Shown here piece by piece: positions 1 to 9,740 of a stretch of DNA of 64,000 nt (position 1 is the first letter of the stretch; every line of letters starts with the position of its first letter). The notes below the pieces were generated by a model, which saw only the letters and a program-made list of their open reading frames with translations, did no database searches and was not told the DNA's origin. The stretch comes from Paraherbaspirillum soli. GTDB taxonomy: Bacteria > Pseudomonadota > Gammaproteobacteria > Burkholderiales > Burkholderiaceae_D. Made by a program: the position numbers and the translations under genes. The DNA lies in assembly GCF_042654985.1 (NCBI RefSeq), contig NZ_JBHSMT010000026.1, positions 186,001 to 250,000 on the forward strand, given 5' to 3'.

Positions 1-54
1 GCCCTAAAGCGGGTGATCCTGGGTGAGGACGAAGGCACCCTGGTGCACGTATAA
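1..54 (+). CDS. pyrH: UMP kinase, C-terminal end (partial)
   Basis: The first 17 codons and a TAA stop read ALKRVILGEDEGTLVHV, which matches the C-terminal tail of proteobacterial UMP kinase. UMP kinase phosphorylates UMP to UDP in pyrimidine nucleotide synthesis. The gene enters from the left edge, so only its end is visible. Its position 72 bp before frr is the usual pyrH-frr order, which supports the call despite the short length. Confidence 0.8.
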   Translation, partial: ALKRVILGEDEGTLVHV

Positions 55-126
55 CGTTAGGCAACCAGGTTAGTAACCCGGTTTCTTAATTAGATAGATA
101 TAAATTGTTTTGAAGAGGAGAGCAGC

Positions 127-687
127 ATGAGCGTTGCTGATGTCAAAAAAAATACCGATCAAAGAATGCAGAAGTCGCTTGAGACGCTGCGCGCCGACCT
201 GGCAAAAGTGCGTACCGGCCGTGCGCATACCGGGATTCTCGATCACATCATGGTGGAATACTACGGTAGCCCGACCAACCTGAGCCAGGTTGCCAATGTG
301 ACGCTGATCGATGCGCGTACCATCGGTGTTCAACCGTTTGAAAAGAAAATGATCGCCGTAGTGGAAAAGGCGATTCGCGAATCCGATCTGGGTCTGAATC
401 CATCGACGCAAGGCGAAATGATCCGGGTGCCGACGCCGCCGTTGACGGAAGAGCGCCGCAAAGAAATGGTCAAGCTGGTCAAGGGCGAAGCCGAAGATGC
501 AAAAATTGCCATTCGCAATATTCGTCGCGACGCCAACGAAGGTTTGAAAAAATTGGTCAAGGATAAAGAGTGCTCCGAAGACGACGAGCGTCGTGCTCAG
601 GATGAGATTCAGAAACTGACCGACAAAGCTGTAGCTGAGGTCGACAAGCAAGTGGTTGATAAAGAAAAAGAGATCATGACGGTGTAA
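127..687 (+). CDS. frr: ribosome recycling factor
   Basis: This 186-residue protein has the normal length and sequence of ribosome recycling factor, which with EF-G splits the post-termination ribosome in the cytoplasm. The N-terminal helix and the segment around KVRTGRAH are typical, and the C-terminal half is the charged helical bundle. The ATG has a GAGGAG ribosome binding site at 115-120. It follows pyrH and precedes uppS, the common proteobacterial arrangement. Confidence 0.97.
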   Translation: MSVADVKKNTDQRMQKSLETLRADLAKVRTGRAHTGILDHIMVEYYGSPTNLSQVANVTLIDARTIGVQPFEKKMIAVVEKAIRESDLGLNPSTQGEMIRVPTPPLTEERRKEMVKLVKGEAEDAKIAIRNIRRDANEGLKKLVKDKECSEDDERRAQDEIQKLTDKAVAEVDKQVVDKEKEIMTV

Positions 688-886
688 AGACCTTGGTGTT
701 CTGAGTGACTAATTCATTGAAGAAATATGTCGAGAATCGCCCCGATACAGCGTCACAAATGCGCGCAAGGCTCCAGCCTTGCTGTGCTTTGTTCCTTGTC
801 TCGTGACGATTTCGATATATTTAATTCTTCAACGAATTAACAACTCAGTACACTAGGTCTTCATCATCTGTTCTTATCTATTATTT
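688..886. repeat. frr-uppS spacer with long imperfect inverted repeat
   Basis: The arms at 710-724 and 825-839 are complementary over 15 bp with one mismatch (TAATTCATTGAAGAA against TTCTTCAACGAATTA). Pairing continues inward in imperfect form (ATATGTCGAGAATCG near 725-739 against CGATTTCGATAT near 807-818). The loop holds a small perfect hairpin, CAAGGC/GCCTTG, near 766-781. It could be a MITE-like insertion or a structured RNA in the operon leader. No T-run makes it a standard terminator, and no gene is seen here. Confidence 0.5.
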
Positions 887-1669
887 ATGACCCATTCAAG
901 TTCCACGCAATCGATACCGCACAGTTCGTCTGTGCCCCGGCACGTTGCCATCATCATGGATGGCAACGGCCGCTGGGCGACCCGCCGCTTTCTGCCGCGT
1001 GTCGCCGGTCATGGCAAGGGTGTGGAGGCGGTGCGCGACGTTATCGAAGCATGTGTCGCGCGCGGCGTCGAATATCTGACGCTATTCGCTTTCAGCTCCG
1101 AAAACTGGCGCCGCCCGGCCGACGAAGTATCGCTGCTGATGCGGCTGTTCATGACTGCGCTGGAACGCGAAGTCGGCAAGATGCACGCCAATGGCATTCG
1201 CCTGAAAGTGGTCGGCGACCTCAGTCGTTTCGACGCCAAGCTGCAGCAATTGATCGCCAATGCGGAACGTAAAACCGCAGGCAACACAGCATTAACAGTC
1301 ACCATTTGCGCCAATTATGGCGGCCGCTGGGATGTGATGCAGGCGGTCCAGAAGATGCTGGCAGCGCGTGCTGACGCGGTCGCTGATCCAGTCGGCGATG
1401 CCGGTGCCTTTTCCGAAGACGAATTGTCGCAGCATCTGGCAATGGCGTATGCGCCGGAACCGGACCTGTTTATTCGCACCGGCGGCGAGCAGCGGATTTC
1501 AAATTTCCTGCTATGGCAACTGGCGTATAGCGAACTCTACTTTACCGATACCTACTGGCCCGATTTCGGCGCGGCCGAACTGGACCAGGCGATCGCTTCA
1601 TATCAGCAGCGAGAGCGGCGTTTCGGGCGCACCAGTGCACAGTTGGACGACAAGAAAAAGGTTTCCTGA
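887..1669 (+). CDS. uppS: undecaprenyl diphosphate synthase (cis-prenyltransferase)
   Basis: UppS condenses farnesyl diphosphate with eight isopentenyl diphosphates to make the C55 lipid carrier for peptidoglycan and O-antigen synthesis. The family signature IIMDGNGRW is at residues 22-30, with the catalytic Asp at 25. The C-terminal motif region (RTGGEQRISNFLLWQ, then YSELYF) is intact. The length of 260 aa is normal, with about 17 extra polar residues at the N-terminus. No strong RBS precedes the ATG, so a downstream start is possible. The stop codon overlaps the cdsA ATG. Confidence 0.96.
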   Translation: MTHSSSTQSIPHSSSVPRHVAIIMDGNGRWATRRFLPRVAGHGKGVEAVRDVIEACVARGVEYLTLFAFSSENWRRPADEVSLLMRLFMTALEREVGKMHANGIRLKVVGDLSRFDAKLQQLIANAERKTAGNTALTVTICANYGGRWDVMQAVQKMLAARADAVADPVGDAGAFSEDELSQHLAMAYAPEPDLFIRTGGEQRISNFLLWQLAYSELYFTDTYWPDFGAAELDQAIASYQQRERRFGRTSAQLDDKKKVS

Positions 1670-2496
1670 TGTTGAGAACGCGTGTCATCACTGCGTTGCT
1701 GCTGCTGGCAGTATTGCTGCCAATTCTATATTTCAATTACTTCCCCGCATTTGCCGTTGTGTCGGCGCTCTTTTTTGCTGCCGCGATCTGGGAGTGCGCC
1801 AGACTGTTTGGTAGCGCCAATAAAAGTGCGCTGATCTGGGGGCTGGCAGCACTTTTCTTGTTTGCCTCGATTTTGTATCGCGACGGCGGCGGACCCAACA
1901 TCGGCCTGTTATTTGCGCTGTGTGTAGCGATCTGGTGCGTACGTTTTGTGCCATCGTTGGCGCTTGGGCTGCCGGCACTCGCCAGTGTCCGCAATCGGCT
2001 GGTCGCAGCGACTTATGCAACCGCCATTCTTGGTTGCTTCCTGGCGATTGTCGTATTGTTTGCGCATTCACCGCTGTACCTGCTCTCGGTCATGACGATA
2101 GTCTGGGCGGCAGATATCGGCGCTTATTTTTCCGGTAAAGCCTTTGGCCGACACAAGCTGGCGCCGTCTATTTCCCCTGGCAAATCGTGGGAAGGCGCGG
2201 TCGGTGGCTGGTGCCTTGTATTGATACTCGGCGCGCTGCTCAGCGTGGTGCCGACGCTGGCGGATACTTTTCCGGCGCGGCTGCTGGCTGCCTGGAGCTG
2301 GCCTGGGTGGTTGGGCGTGATGACGGTGCTGGTCGCTGCCAGCGTGGTTGGAGATTTGTTTGAATCGCAACTCAAGCGCCGGGCTGGATTCAAGGACAGC
2401 AGCAATCTGTTGCCTGGCCATGGCGGTGTGCTGGATCGGGTTGATGCCTTGATTCCGGTATTGCCGTTGGCGGCATTGTTGAGTTTATGGTTCTAG
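1669..2496 (+). CDS. cdsA: phosphatidate cytidylyltransferase (CDP-diacylglycerol synthase)
   Basis: CdsA makes CDP-diacylglycerol from phosphatidate and CTP at the inner membrane, the branch point of phospholipid synthesis. The 275-residue protein is strongly hydrophobic with several membrane helices. Its C-terminal part carries the CDS signature (SPGKSWEG, then DLFESQLKRR and GHGGVLDRVDAL). The ATG at 1669 overlaps the uppS TGA by one base, which points to translational coupling. Confidence 0.96.
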   Translation: MLRTRVITALLLLAVLLPILYFNYFPAFAVVSALFFAAAIWECARLFGSANKSALIWGLAALFLFASILYRDGGGPNIGLLFALCVAIWCVRFVPSLALGLPALASVRNRLVAATYATAILGCFLAIVVLFAHSPLYLLSVMTIVWAADIGAYFSGKAFGRHKLAPSISPGKSWEGAVGGWCLVLILGALLSVVPTLADTFPARLLAAWSWPGWLGVMTVLVAASVVGDLFESQLKRRAGFKDSSNLLPGHGGVLDRVDALIPVLPLAALLSLWF

Positions 2497-2504
2497 GGTC
2501 GGGC

Positions 2505-3674
2505 ATGCAAAATATCACTATTCTCGGCTCCACCGGTTCGATTGGTACTTCTACGCTGGATGTGTTGGCACGCCATCCCGAGCGCTATTCGGTTTACGCA
2601 TTGACCGCACATAGTCGGGTTGAACAGCTGGCCGAACAGTGCCAACAATTTCAGCCGCAGGTTGCCGTCGTCGGCACCGCAGAGGCGGCTGCTCAGCTAA
2701 GCAAGTTATTACGCGCCAAAGGTTTGCGCACCGAAGTAGCTCATGGCGAAGCGGCATTGTGTGCCGTTGCCGGTGCCGCGGAATGCGATGTTGTGATGGC
2801 TGCGATCGTTGGCGCTGCCGGTTTGGCGCCGACCTTGGTGGCGGCGCAGGCAGGCAAAAAAATTCTGCTGGCAAACAAAGAAGCGCTGGTCATGTCCGGC
2901 CAGCTGTTCATGGATGCGGTGCGCGCCAGCGGGGCCGTTTTATTGCCGATAGATAGCGAGCACAATGCGATTTTCCAGTGCTTGCCGCACGCTTATCAAC
3001 GCATACCGGCGGCTGTCGGGGTGGAAAAAATCTTACTGACCGCATCCGGCGGTCCATTCTTGCACCGCGCGGTGGAAACGCTTGATGCCGTTACCCCGGC
3101 GGAAGCGGTAGCGCATCCGAACTGGGTCATGGGACGCAAGATTTCGGTCGATTCGGCAACCATGATGAACAAGGGCCTGGAAGTGATCGAAGCGCATTGG
3201 CTGTTCGGCGCTTCCGCCAGCCAGATCGAGGTGGTGATACACCCGCAAAGCGTGATTCACTCGATGGTGTCCTATGTCGACGGTTCGGTCCTGGCACAGC
3301 TGGGAAATCCGGATATGCGCACCCCGATTGCACATGCGCTGGCGTATCCTGAACGGATAGCTTCGGGCGTCAGTGCACTTGATTTGACCGTCATAGGACA
3401 ATTGCACTTTACGCGTCCCGATCTGGTCCGTTTCCCCTGTTTGAAACTCGCGTATGATGCGCTGGAAGCAGGCGGTTCGGCCGCAGCAATATTGAACGCA
3501 GCCAATGAAATCGCGGTCCAGGCTTTCCTTGACGGAAAAATCGGATTTCGCATGATCGATCAACTGATAGCGCGTACCATGGACAAATTGCCACTGCATG
3601 CGGTAACCGATATCAACTCACTGCTTGAGCAGGATTTGCTGGCCCGCCAAGTGGTTCACTCCCTGATTTCCTGA
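2505..3674 (+). CDS. dxr: 1-deoxy-D-xylulose 5-phosphate reductoisomerase
   Basis: Dxr converts DXP to MEP using NADPH, the first committed step of the non-mevalonate isoprenoid pathway that feeds UppS upstream. The NADPH loop GSTGSIGTSTLDV is at the N-terminus, ANKEALV and DSEHNAIFQ follow, and NKGLEVIEAHWLF marks the active-site region. I chose the ATG at 2505 because the protein then begins MQNITILGSTGSIG as in relatives. An in-frame ATG at 2487 would overlap cdsA. Confidence 0.96.
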   Translation: MQNITILGSTGSIGTSTLDVLARHPERYSVYALTAHSRVEQLAEQCQQFQPQVAVVGTAEAAAQLSKLLRAKGLRTEVAHGEAALCAVAGAAECDVVMAAIVGAAGLAPTLVAAQAGKKILLANKEALVMSGQLFMDAVRASGAVLLPIDSEHNAIFQCLPHAYQRIPAAVGVEKILLTASGGPFLHRAVETLDAVTPAEAVAHPNWVMGRKISVDSATMMNKGLEVIEAHWLFGASASQIEVVIHPQSVIHSMVSYVDGSVLAQLGNPDMRTPIAHALAYPERIASGVSALDLTVIGQLHFTRPDLVRFPCLKLAYDALEAGGSAAAILNAANEIAVQAFLDGKIGFRMIDQLIARTMDKLPLHAVTDINSLLEQDLLARQVVHSLIS

Positions 3675-3681
3675 ATCTTCG

Positions 3682-5049
3682 ATGGCCTTCCTCCAAACCA
3701 TACTGGCATTTGTCGTCGCGCTGGGCTCTCTCGTCATCATTCACGAGCTTGGTCATTACTGGATCGCACGTTTGTGCGGCGTCAAAGTGCTGCGCTTTTC
3801 CGTCGGCATGGGCAAGATCATTTTTTCCCGCCGCTTCGGTCCGGACCAAACCGAATGGGCCATTTCCATTCTGCCTCTGGGCGGCTACGTGAAAATGCTG
3901 GACGCTCGCGAGCAAGATGTGAGCACCATGTCTGCACAGGATCTGAAGCGCGAATTTACTCGGCAATCAGTGTGGCGCCGGATGGCGATTGTTGCCGCTG
4001 GTCCCTTAGCCAACTTTATTCTTGCGATTCTGCTGTTTGCCGGTTTGTACATGCACGGCGTGCTGGAGCCGCTGCCAAAATTGCGCGCGGTGGCGGAACA
4101 GTCGGTCGCCTATCGGGCCGGCTTGCGTGGCGGCGAGTTGATTACCGCCGTCAACGGCGAGCCGATACAAATCTGGTCGGAGCTGCGCTGGAAGCTGGTA
4201 CAGGCGGCGATAGAAAAGGCCACCGTCAAGCTTGATGTTCAACGACCGAATCCCGGACCTTCCGGCGGCAACCTGCTGGACTCCATCAATTTGCCGGTCG
4301 ACAGCTTGACCACCAAGGATCTGGAAGGCGATTTTCTGGATAAATTGGGAATTGCGCTGGCACGTCCGAAGGCAGTGCTGGGCAAGGTCATGGCCGATGG
4401 CCCGGCGATGAAAGCCGGCTTGCATGAAGGCGATTTGATTACTGCGATTAACGATGCGCCGATTGCCGATGGTCTGGCATTGGTCGAGCGAGTCAGGGCA
4501 TCGCCGGGCAAGACTTTGCATATTGCCGGCGTGCGAGGCGGGGACAGCTTCAAGCTGGATGTCGTGCCGGAATTGCAGAAAGTTAATGGCGAACAGATCG
4601 GTCTGATCAAAGTTGAAGTGCCGCTTGCGCCCGAAATGATTGTCGCCGCCAGCCCGCCATTGACCGCTCTTGTCAAAGGTGCGGAAAGGACCTGGGATAG
4701 CAGCGTACTGACCCTGAAGATGCTGGGGAAAATGTTGATCGGCGAGGTTTCCTGGAAAAATATCACCGGCCCGATCACCATTGCCGACTACGCCGGTCAG
4801 ACGGCACGCATCGGCGCCGTCAGTTATCTCAGCTTTATTGCGTTTATCAGTATCAGTTTGGGCGTCATGAATTTGCTCCCCATTCCGGTTTTAGATGGTG
4901 GTCTTTTGCTGTATTATTCGCTGGAAGTTTTGACCGGTCGCCCTATTCCAGAACGGATTGGAGCAATTGCTCAGCGCGCAGGTATCGGTATTTTGATGAC
5001 GTTGATGATGGTCGCCATATTCAACGACATCGTTCGGCTCATATTTTGA
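3682..5049 (+). CDS. rseP: RIP metalloprotease RseP
   Basis: RseP is an inner-membrane site-2 protease that cuts the anti-sigma factor RseA in the envelope stress response. The zinc site HELGH lies at residues 21-25 inside the first membrane helix. Two PDZ-like domains occupy the middle of the 455-residue chain, and the second zinc-ligand motif (PVLDGG) is near the C-terminus. It starts 7 bp after dxr and precedes bamA, the usual order in proteobacteria. Confidence 0.96.
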   Translation: MAFLQTILAFVVALGSLVIIHELGHYWIARLCGVKVLRFSVGMGKIIFSRRFGPDQTEWAISILPLGGYVKMLDAREQDVSTMSAQDLKREFTRQSVWRRMAIVAAGPLANFILAILLFAGLYMHGVLEPLPKLRAVAEQSVAYRAGLRGGELITAVNGEPIQIWSELRWKLVQAAIEKATVKLDVQRPNPGPSGGNLLDSINLPVDSLTTKDLEGDFLDKLGIALARPKAVLGKVMADGPAMKAGLHEGDLITAINDAPIADGLALVERVRASPGKTLHIAGVRGGDSFKLDVVPELQKVNGEQIGLIKVEVPLAPEMIVAASPPLTALVKGAERTWDSSVLTLKMLGKMLIGEVSWKNITGPITIADYAGQTARIGAVSYLSFIAFISISLGVMNLLPIPVLDGGLLLYYSLEVLTGRPIPERIGAIAQRAGIGILMTLMMVAIFNDIVRLIF

Positions 5050-5109
5050 GTTCTGCTTTCTTGTCCAACAATCGTAGTGCACAAGAACATTGATAAAAAA
5101 CGATCGCTA

Positions 5110-7452
5110 ATGAAATTACATTTTGAGCACTTCCCTTTGTCGATTCTTCCCCGTCGTTTGATCGCTGCCGCCGCCTTTGCCCTGTGTTCTGGTCAGGCGC
5201 TGGCGGTGCAACCGTTTGTGGTCAAGGATATTCGCATTGAAGGTATTCAACGGACCGAGGCTGGGACCATTTTCAGCTATCTGCCAGTGCGTGTAGGCGA
5301 AACGTTCACCGATGAAAAAGGCACTGCGGCGATCAAGGCGCTGTATGCGACCGGCTTCTTCAAGGATGTCCGGGTCGAGTCCGAAGGCGATGTGCTGGTC
5401 ATTCTGGTTGAAGAGCGGCCGTCAATCGCCAGCGTCGATTTCTCAGGCATCAAGGAATTTGATAAAGACCAACTGACCAAGGCTTTGAAGGAAATTGGCG
5501 TTGGCGAATCGCGCATTTTCGACAAGGCGCAGGTGGATCGTGCCGAGCAGGAATTGAAGAAACAATACCTGTCGCGCGGTCTGTACGGCATGAAGGTGAC
5601 CACCACCGTTACGCCAATCGAACGCAATCGCGTCAACGTCACCTTTGCGGTGGACGAAGGCGAAGTTTCGCGCATCAAGGAAATCCGGATTGTCGGCAAC
5701 AAGGCGTTTTCAGACGGCACCATACGCGATCAGCTGAACTTGCGTTCGCCAGGCTGGTTCACCTGGTACACCAAGGCGGATCAGTATTCGAAAGAGAAGC
5801 TGTCGGGCGATATTGAAAATCTGCGTTCGTATTATCTGAATCGCGGTTATATCGAAATGCAGGTCGAGTCCACGCAAGTGTCGATTACCCCGGACAAGAA
5901 GGATATTTACATCACCATCAATATCAATGAAGGTGAAAAATATACTGTTTCGGATATCAAGCTCGATGGCGAGATGTTCGGCCGCGAAGAAGAATTGAAA
6001 TCCCTGCTGCAATTCAAAAAAGGCGATGTGTTCAATGGCCAGAAATTGAATGAAAGCACCAAGAAAATGTCGGAGCGCCTGGGTAATTTCGGTTACGCGT
6101 TTGCCAATGTGAATGCGAACCCGGAATTGAATCGTGAGAAGAAGGAAGTGGCGTTCACGATCATGGTCGACCCCGGCAAACGTGTATATGTACGGCATAT
6201 CAATGTGGCCGGCAACACAAAAACGCGCGATGAAGTGGTGCGCCGTGAATTCCGCCAGTTTGAAGACTCTTGGTACGACGGTTCCAAGATCAAGCTGTCA
6301 CGCGATCGGGTCGATCGTCTCGGCTACTTCAAGGAAGTCACGATAGAAACGCCGGAAGTCCCGAACACCTCCGATCAGGTCGATATCAACATGGCTGTGG
6401 TTGAGAAGCCGACCGGCAATATCATGATCGGCGCCGGATTTTCTCAAACGGATAAATTGAGCTTGACTGGTTCGATTCAACAACAAAATGCGTTCGGCAG
6501 CGGTAACACCATCGGTCTCGATGTCAATACCAGCAGTCGTTATCGGACCATCGCGCTATCTCAGACCAATCCTTACTTTACCGATGACGGTGTTAGCCGT
6601 ACCTATGACCTGTACCTGCGCACGGTTCGCCCATCTGCGTACACCACTGGCGACTATAAGGTGAGAACCATTGGCGGCGACATCAAGTTCGGTGTGCCGT
6701 TCTCGGAACTGGATACGGTGTTCTTTGGTATCGGCGTCGAAAATACCGCCGTAACGACCGACGCGCTCAGCCCTAATCTGTACCAGCAATATGTCAAGGA
6801 TTTCGGTAACGGCGACAGTACCGGAGCAGGTAAGGCAACCACCACCAGCTTCCCGTTGACGGCGGCTTGGCAGCGGGACAGTCGCGACAGCGCATTGGTC
6901 CCTACCAAAGGACGCTATCAGCGTGCCAATCTTGAGATTTCCGCAGTCGGTACCTTGCGTTATTACCGCGCCAGCTATCAACATCAGTATTTCCAGCCGC
7001 TGTTCGGTAATGCTGTGACGCTGGCATTGAATGGTGAGCTCGATTACGGCCGCGGTATTGGCGGCAAGCCTTATCCGGTATTCAAAAATTACTATGCTGG
7101 CGGTATCGGTACCGTGCGTGGCTTTGAAGGTTCCACACTGGGTAGCAAGGTCGACCAGTACGGCGACTCGTTGGGTGGTGCTTCGCGTATCTTCGGTAAC
7201 CTGGAATTGCAATTCCCGTTCCCTGGCTCCGGTAACGATCGTAGCCTGCGCTGGTTTACTTTCCTGGACGGCGGTCAGGTGTACGCCGACAAGGCGCCTA
7301 TGCAGTTGAGCGAGTTGCGTTATTCTACCGGTCTCGGCTTGAGCTGGATTTCGCCGATCGGTCCGCTGAAATTGAGCTATGGTAAGCCTTTGAATGCAAA
7401 GACGACCGATAAAGTGCAGGGCTTCCAGTTCCAATTGGGTACTGGTTTCTAA
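5110..7452 (+). CDS. bamA: outer membrane protein assembly factor BamA
   Basis: BamA is the core of the machinery that inserts beta-barrel proteins into the outer membrane. The protein has a signal peptide ending ALA-VQ, five POTRA repeats (the first begins VVKDIRIEGIQRTEAG) and a C-terminal barrel ending in phenylalanine. The barrel contains the VRGF motif near 7117. I prefer the ATG at 5110, which gives 780 aa and a clean signal peptide. An in-frame GTG at 5077 would add 11 charged residues in front. Confidence 0.96.
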   Translation: MKLHFEHFPLSILPRRLIAAAAFALCSGQALAVQPFVVKDIRIEGIQRTEAGTIFSYLPVRVGETFTDEKGTAAIKALYATGFFKDVRVESEGDVLVILVEERPSIASVDFSGIKEFDKDQLTKALKEIGVGESRIFDKAQVDRAEQELKKQYLSRGLYGMKVTTTVTPIERNRVNVTFAVDEGEVSRIKEIRIVGNKAFSDGTIRDQLNLRSPGWFTWYTKADQYSKEKLSGDIENLRSYYLNRGYIEMQVESTQVSITPDKKDIYITININEGEKYTVSDIKLDGEMFGREEELKSLLQFKKGDVFNGQKLNESTKKMSERLGNFGYAFANVNANPELNREKKEVAFTIMVDPGKRVYVRHINVAGNTKTRDEVVRREFRQFEDSWYDGSKIKLSRDRVDRLGYFKEVTIETPEVPNTSDQVDINMAVVEKPTGNIMIGAGFSQTDKLSLTGSIQQQNAFGSGNTIGLDVNTSSRYRTIALSQTNPYFTDDGVSRTYDLYLRTVRPSAYTTGDYKVRTIGGDIKFGVPFSELDTVFFGIGVENTAVTTDALSPNLYQQYVKDFGNGDSTGAGKATTTSFPLTAAWQRDSRDSALVPTKGRYQRANLEISAVGTLRYYRASYQHQYFQPLFGNAVTLALNGELDYGRGIGGKPYPVFKNYYAGGIGTVRGFEGSTLGSKVDQYGDSLGGASRIFGNLELQFPFPGSGNDRSLRWFTFLDGGQVYADKAPMQLSELRYSTGLGLSWISPIGPLKLSYGKPLNAKTTDKVQGFQFQLGTGF

Positions 7453-7625
7453 TAATTGTTCAAGAAGCGCAGTGGGCATGCGTCGGTGAGATAAAGAATC
7501 GCACCGATACCGCCACCGCGCATGAGCGTTGCTGGTGAATGCCCCAAGAGCTTGAACGGGGTCTTAATCGCACACGGCAACTAGAGTGGCATAATGCACA
7601 AGTTGCATAATTTGGATTGTGGAGA

Positions 7626-8156
7626 ATGGTCTTGAAATCGCTAATTAAATCATTAACGTCACTGCAGTCGACAGGTCTGCTGGCAATCTGCCTGATGTCG
7701 GTTACCTCGGCGCATGCACAGGAATCATCCAAGATTGCTTTTGTTAGCAGCGAACGCATTTTGCGTGAAGCAGCGCCGGCAAAAGCTGCGCAAGTTAAAA
7801 TCGAAGCCGAATTTTCCAAGCGCGACAAGGATCTCCAGGATCAGGCGGCGCGCCTGAAGGGCATGGCCGACAAGCTGGACAAGGATTCCGCGGTAATTCC
7901 AGAATCGGAACGCCTGAAACGGCAGCGCGAGTTGACCGATCTGGATAAGGATTTTCAACGCAAGCAGCGTGAGTTCCGTGAAGACCTGAACCAGCGTCGT
8001 AACGAAGAGTTGTCGATTGTTCTGGAGCGTTCGACCAAGGCAATCAAACAGATTGCAGAAGCGGAAAAATACGATATCGTTTTCCAGGAAGGCGGCGTCT
8101 ATGTCAGCCCTCGCATTGATATCACCGATAAAGTGTTGAAGATTCTTAATAAATAA
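7626..8156 (+). CDS. skp: OmpH/Skp family periplasmic chaperone
   Basis: Skp holds unfolded outer membrane proteins in the periplasm for delivery to BamA, which is encoded just upstream. A signal peptide ending AHAQ is followed by IAFVSSERIL, typical of the family. The rest is a long charged coiled coil (about residues 50-125) forming the tentacle. The 176-aa length is usual. The start is uncertain: ATG 7626 has GGAG only a few bases upstream, and TTG 7632 is an alternative. Confidence 0.93.
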   Translation: MVLKSLIKSLTSLQSTGLLAICLMSVTSAHAQESSKIAFVSSERILREAAPAKAAQVKIEAEFSKRDKDLQDQAARLKGMADKLDKDSAVIPESERLKRQRELTDLDKDFQRKQREFREDLNQRRNEELSIVLERSTKAIKQIAEAEKYDIVFQEGGVYVSPRIDITDKVLKILNK

Positions 8157-8178
8157 ACATAATTCTATTAGGGCCACG

Positions 8179-9234
8179 ATGAGCACTCGGCTGAAAGAAT
8201 TGGTCGAAAGCTTGGGCGGCCAATTGATCGGCGATGCGGATATTCAGGTATCCGGCATCGCCCCATTGAGTGATGCTGCGGCATCGCAGATTACCTTCCT
8301 CTCCAATCCCAAGTTTCGGTCCCAGGCGGCGCAAACGCGGGCGGCAGCGATTATTCTGTCGGCCGCGGATGATGCCGTAGTCAGCGCCAACTATCTCGGC
8401 GCGCGCATTGTTACACCTAATCCGTATGCGTATTTCGCGCGTGCGGCGCAGTTTTTTGCTGCAAGAAATGCGATCCCGGTAATTCCCGGCATTCACCCGA
8501 CGGCCAGTATCGACCCGGCTGCGGATGTAGCGCCGACAGCGCATATCGGCCCCCACGTTGTGGTCGGAGCGGGGGCTGTTATCGGTGAGGGTGTGATTAT
8601 TGACGCCGGCTGCGTCATTGGCCGTGCTGCAAAAATCGGCGCCGCAAGTCACTTATATGCCAACGTCAGTATTTACGATGCTTGTGAAATCGGCCAGCGC
8701 GCTATTGTGCATTCCGGTGTGGTGATCGGCGCCGATGGCTTCGGATTCGCAAACGAAGGCGGCGCCTGGATCAAGATCCCGCAAACCGGGCGGGTGCTGA
8801 TCGGCGACGACGTTGAAATCGGCGCCAACACCACGATCGACCGCGGCGCACTGGCCGATACCGTGATTGAAGACGGCGTCAAGCTGGATAATCAAATTCA
8901 GATTGCCCACAATTGCCATATCGGCGCGCACACCGCGATTGCCGCTTGCGCCGGGATTGCCGGCAGCGCCAAGATTGGCAAATATTGTTCGATCGGCGGC
9001 GCCGCCATGATTCATGGTCACATCACCATCGTCGATCACGTGCATGTGTCAGCCGGGACGCTGGCACTGCGCTCGATCCTGGAGCCCGGTCAGTACACCG
9101 GTTTTTATCCGATTGCCAAGCATGGCGAGTGGGAAAAATCTGCGGCGCTGGTGCGCAATTTGAACACCATGCGTGAGAAAATCCGGGCACTGGAAAAATC
9201 CGTCAAACAGCTTAGCGAAAAAAACAATGAATAG
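8179..9234 (+). CDS. lpxD: UDP-3-O-(3-hydroxyacyl)glucosamine N-acyltransferase
   Basis: LpxD adds the second 3-hydroxyacyl chain from acyl-ACP to UDP-3-O-acylglucosamine, the third step of lipid A synthesis. The N-terminal uridine-binding domain is followed by a left-handed beta helix built of hexapeptide repeats (residues about 100-310). The motif QIAHNCHIG holds the expected active-site His. The 351-aa length is normal. Its last codons overlap the fabZ start. Confidence 0.97.
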   Translation: MSTRLKELVESLGGQLIGDADIQVSGIAPLSDAAASQITFLSNPKFRSQAAQTRAAAIILSAADDAVVSANYLGARIVTPNPYAYFARAAQFFAARNAIPVIPGIHPTASIDPAADVAPTAHIGPHVVVGAGAVIGEGVIIDAGCVIGRAAKIGAASHLYANVSIYDACEIGQRAIVHSGVVIGADGFGFANEGGAWIKIPQTGRVLIGDDVEIGANTTIDRGALADTVIEDGVKLDNQIQIAHNCHIGAHTAIAACAGIAGSAKIGKYCSIGGAAMIHGHITIVDHVHVSAGTLALRSILEPGQYTGFYPIAKHGEWEKSAALVRNLNTMREKIRALEKSVKQLSEKNNE

Positions 9235-9736
9235 TCAAAACAACGGCCTCAACATCAATCAGATCAAGGAATACCTGCCGCATCGTTACCCGCTGTTGCT
9301 GGTTGATCGTGTCCTGAACTGGGAGAGCGGCAAGTCGATCACTGCGATCAAGAACGTCACGATCAATGAAGAATTCTTCAACGGTCATTTCCCTAACAAG
9401 CCGGTGATGCCAGGCGTCCTGACGATTGAAGCGCTGGCGCAAACCGCCGCTCTGCTGTCGTTTTTGACCGAGGGCCGCAAGCCGGATGAAAATACCGTCG
9501 TGTATTTTCTCGGCATCGACAAGGCCCGTTTCCGGCGTCCGGTCGAACCAGGCGATCAGATCAAACTCGAAGTCGAGATTGTGCGCGTGGTACGCGGCAT
9601 CTGGAAATACAAGGCAGTCGCCAGCGTTGACGGCGAAATGGCGGTAGAAGCCGAATTCATGTGCACCATGCGTACTGCGGTCGACCCTGCTGCCGGTAAA
9701 GCGGCGGCCACTAGCGACGCCAGCCCGTCGGCGTGA
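9227..9736 (+). CDS. fabZ: 3-hydroxyacyl-ACP dehydratase FabZ
   Basis: FabZ dehydrates 3-hydroxyacyl-ACP in fatty acid elongation and competes with LpxA and LpxD for the same substrate. The hot-dog fold signature GHFPNKPVMPGVLTIEAL is present, with catalytic His54 and Glu68. The ATG at 9227 overlaps the lpxD stop and gives 169 aa. Compared with short relatives it has a C-terminal tail rich in Ala and Ser. Confidence 0.96.
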   Translation: MNSQNNGLNINQIKEYLPHRYPLLLVDRVLNWESGKSITAIKNVTINEEFFNGHFPNKPVMPGVLTIEALAQTAALLSFLTEGRKPDENTVVYFLGIDKARFRRPVEPGDQIKLEVEIVRVVRGIWKYKAVASVDGEMAVEAEFMCTMRTAVDPAAGKAAATSDASPSA

Positions 9737-9740
9737 AGCA

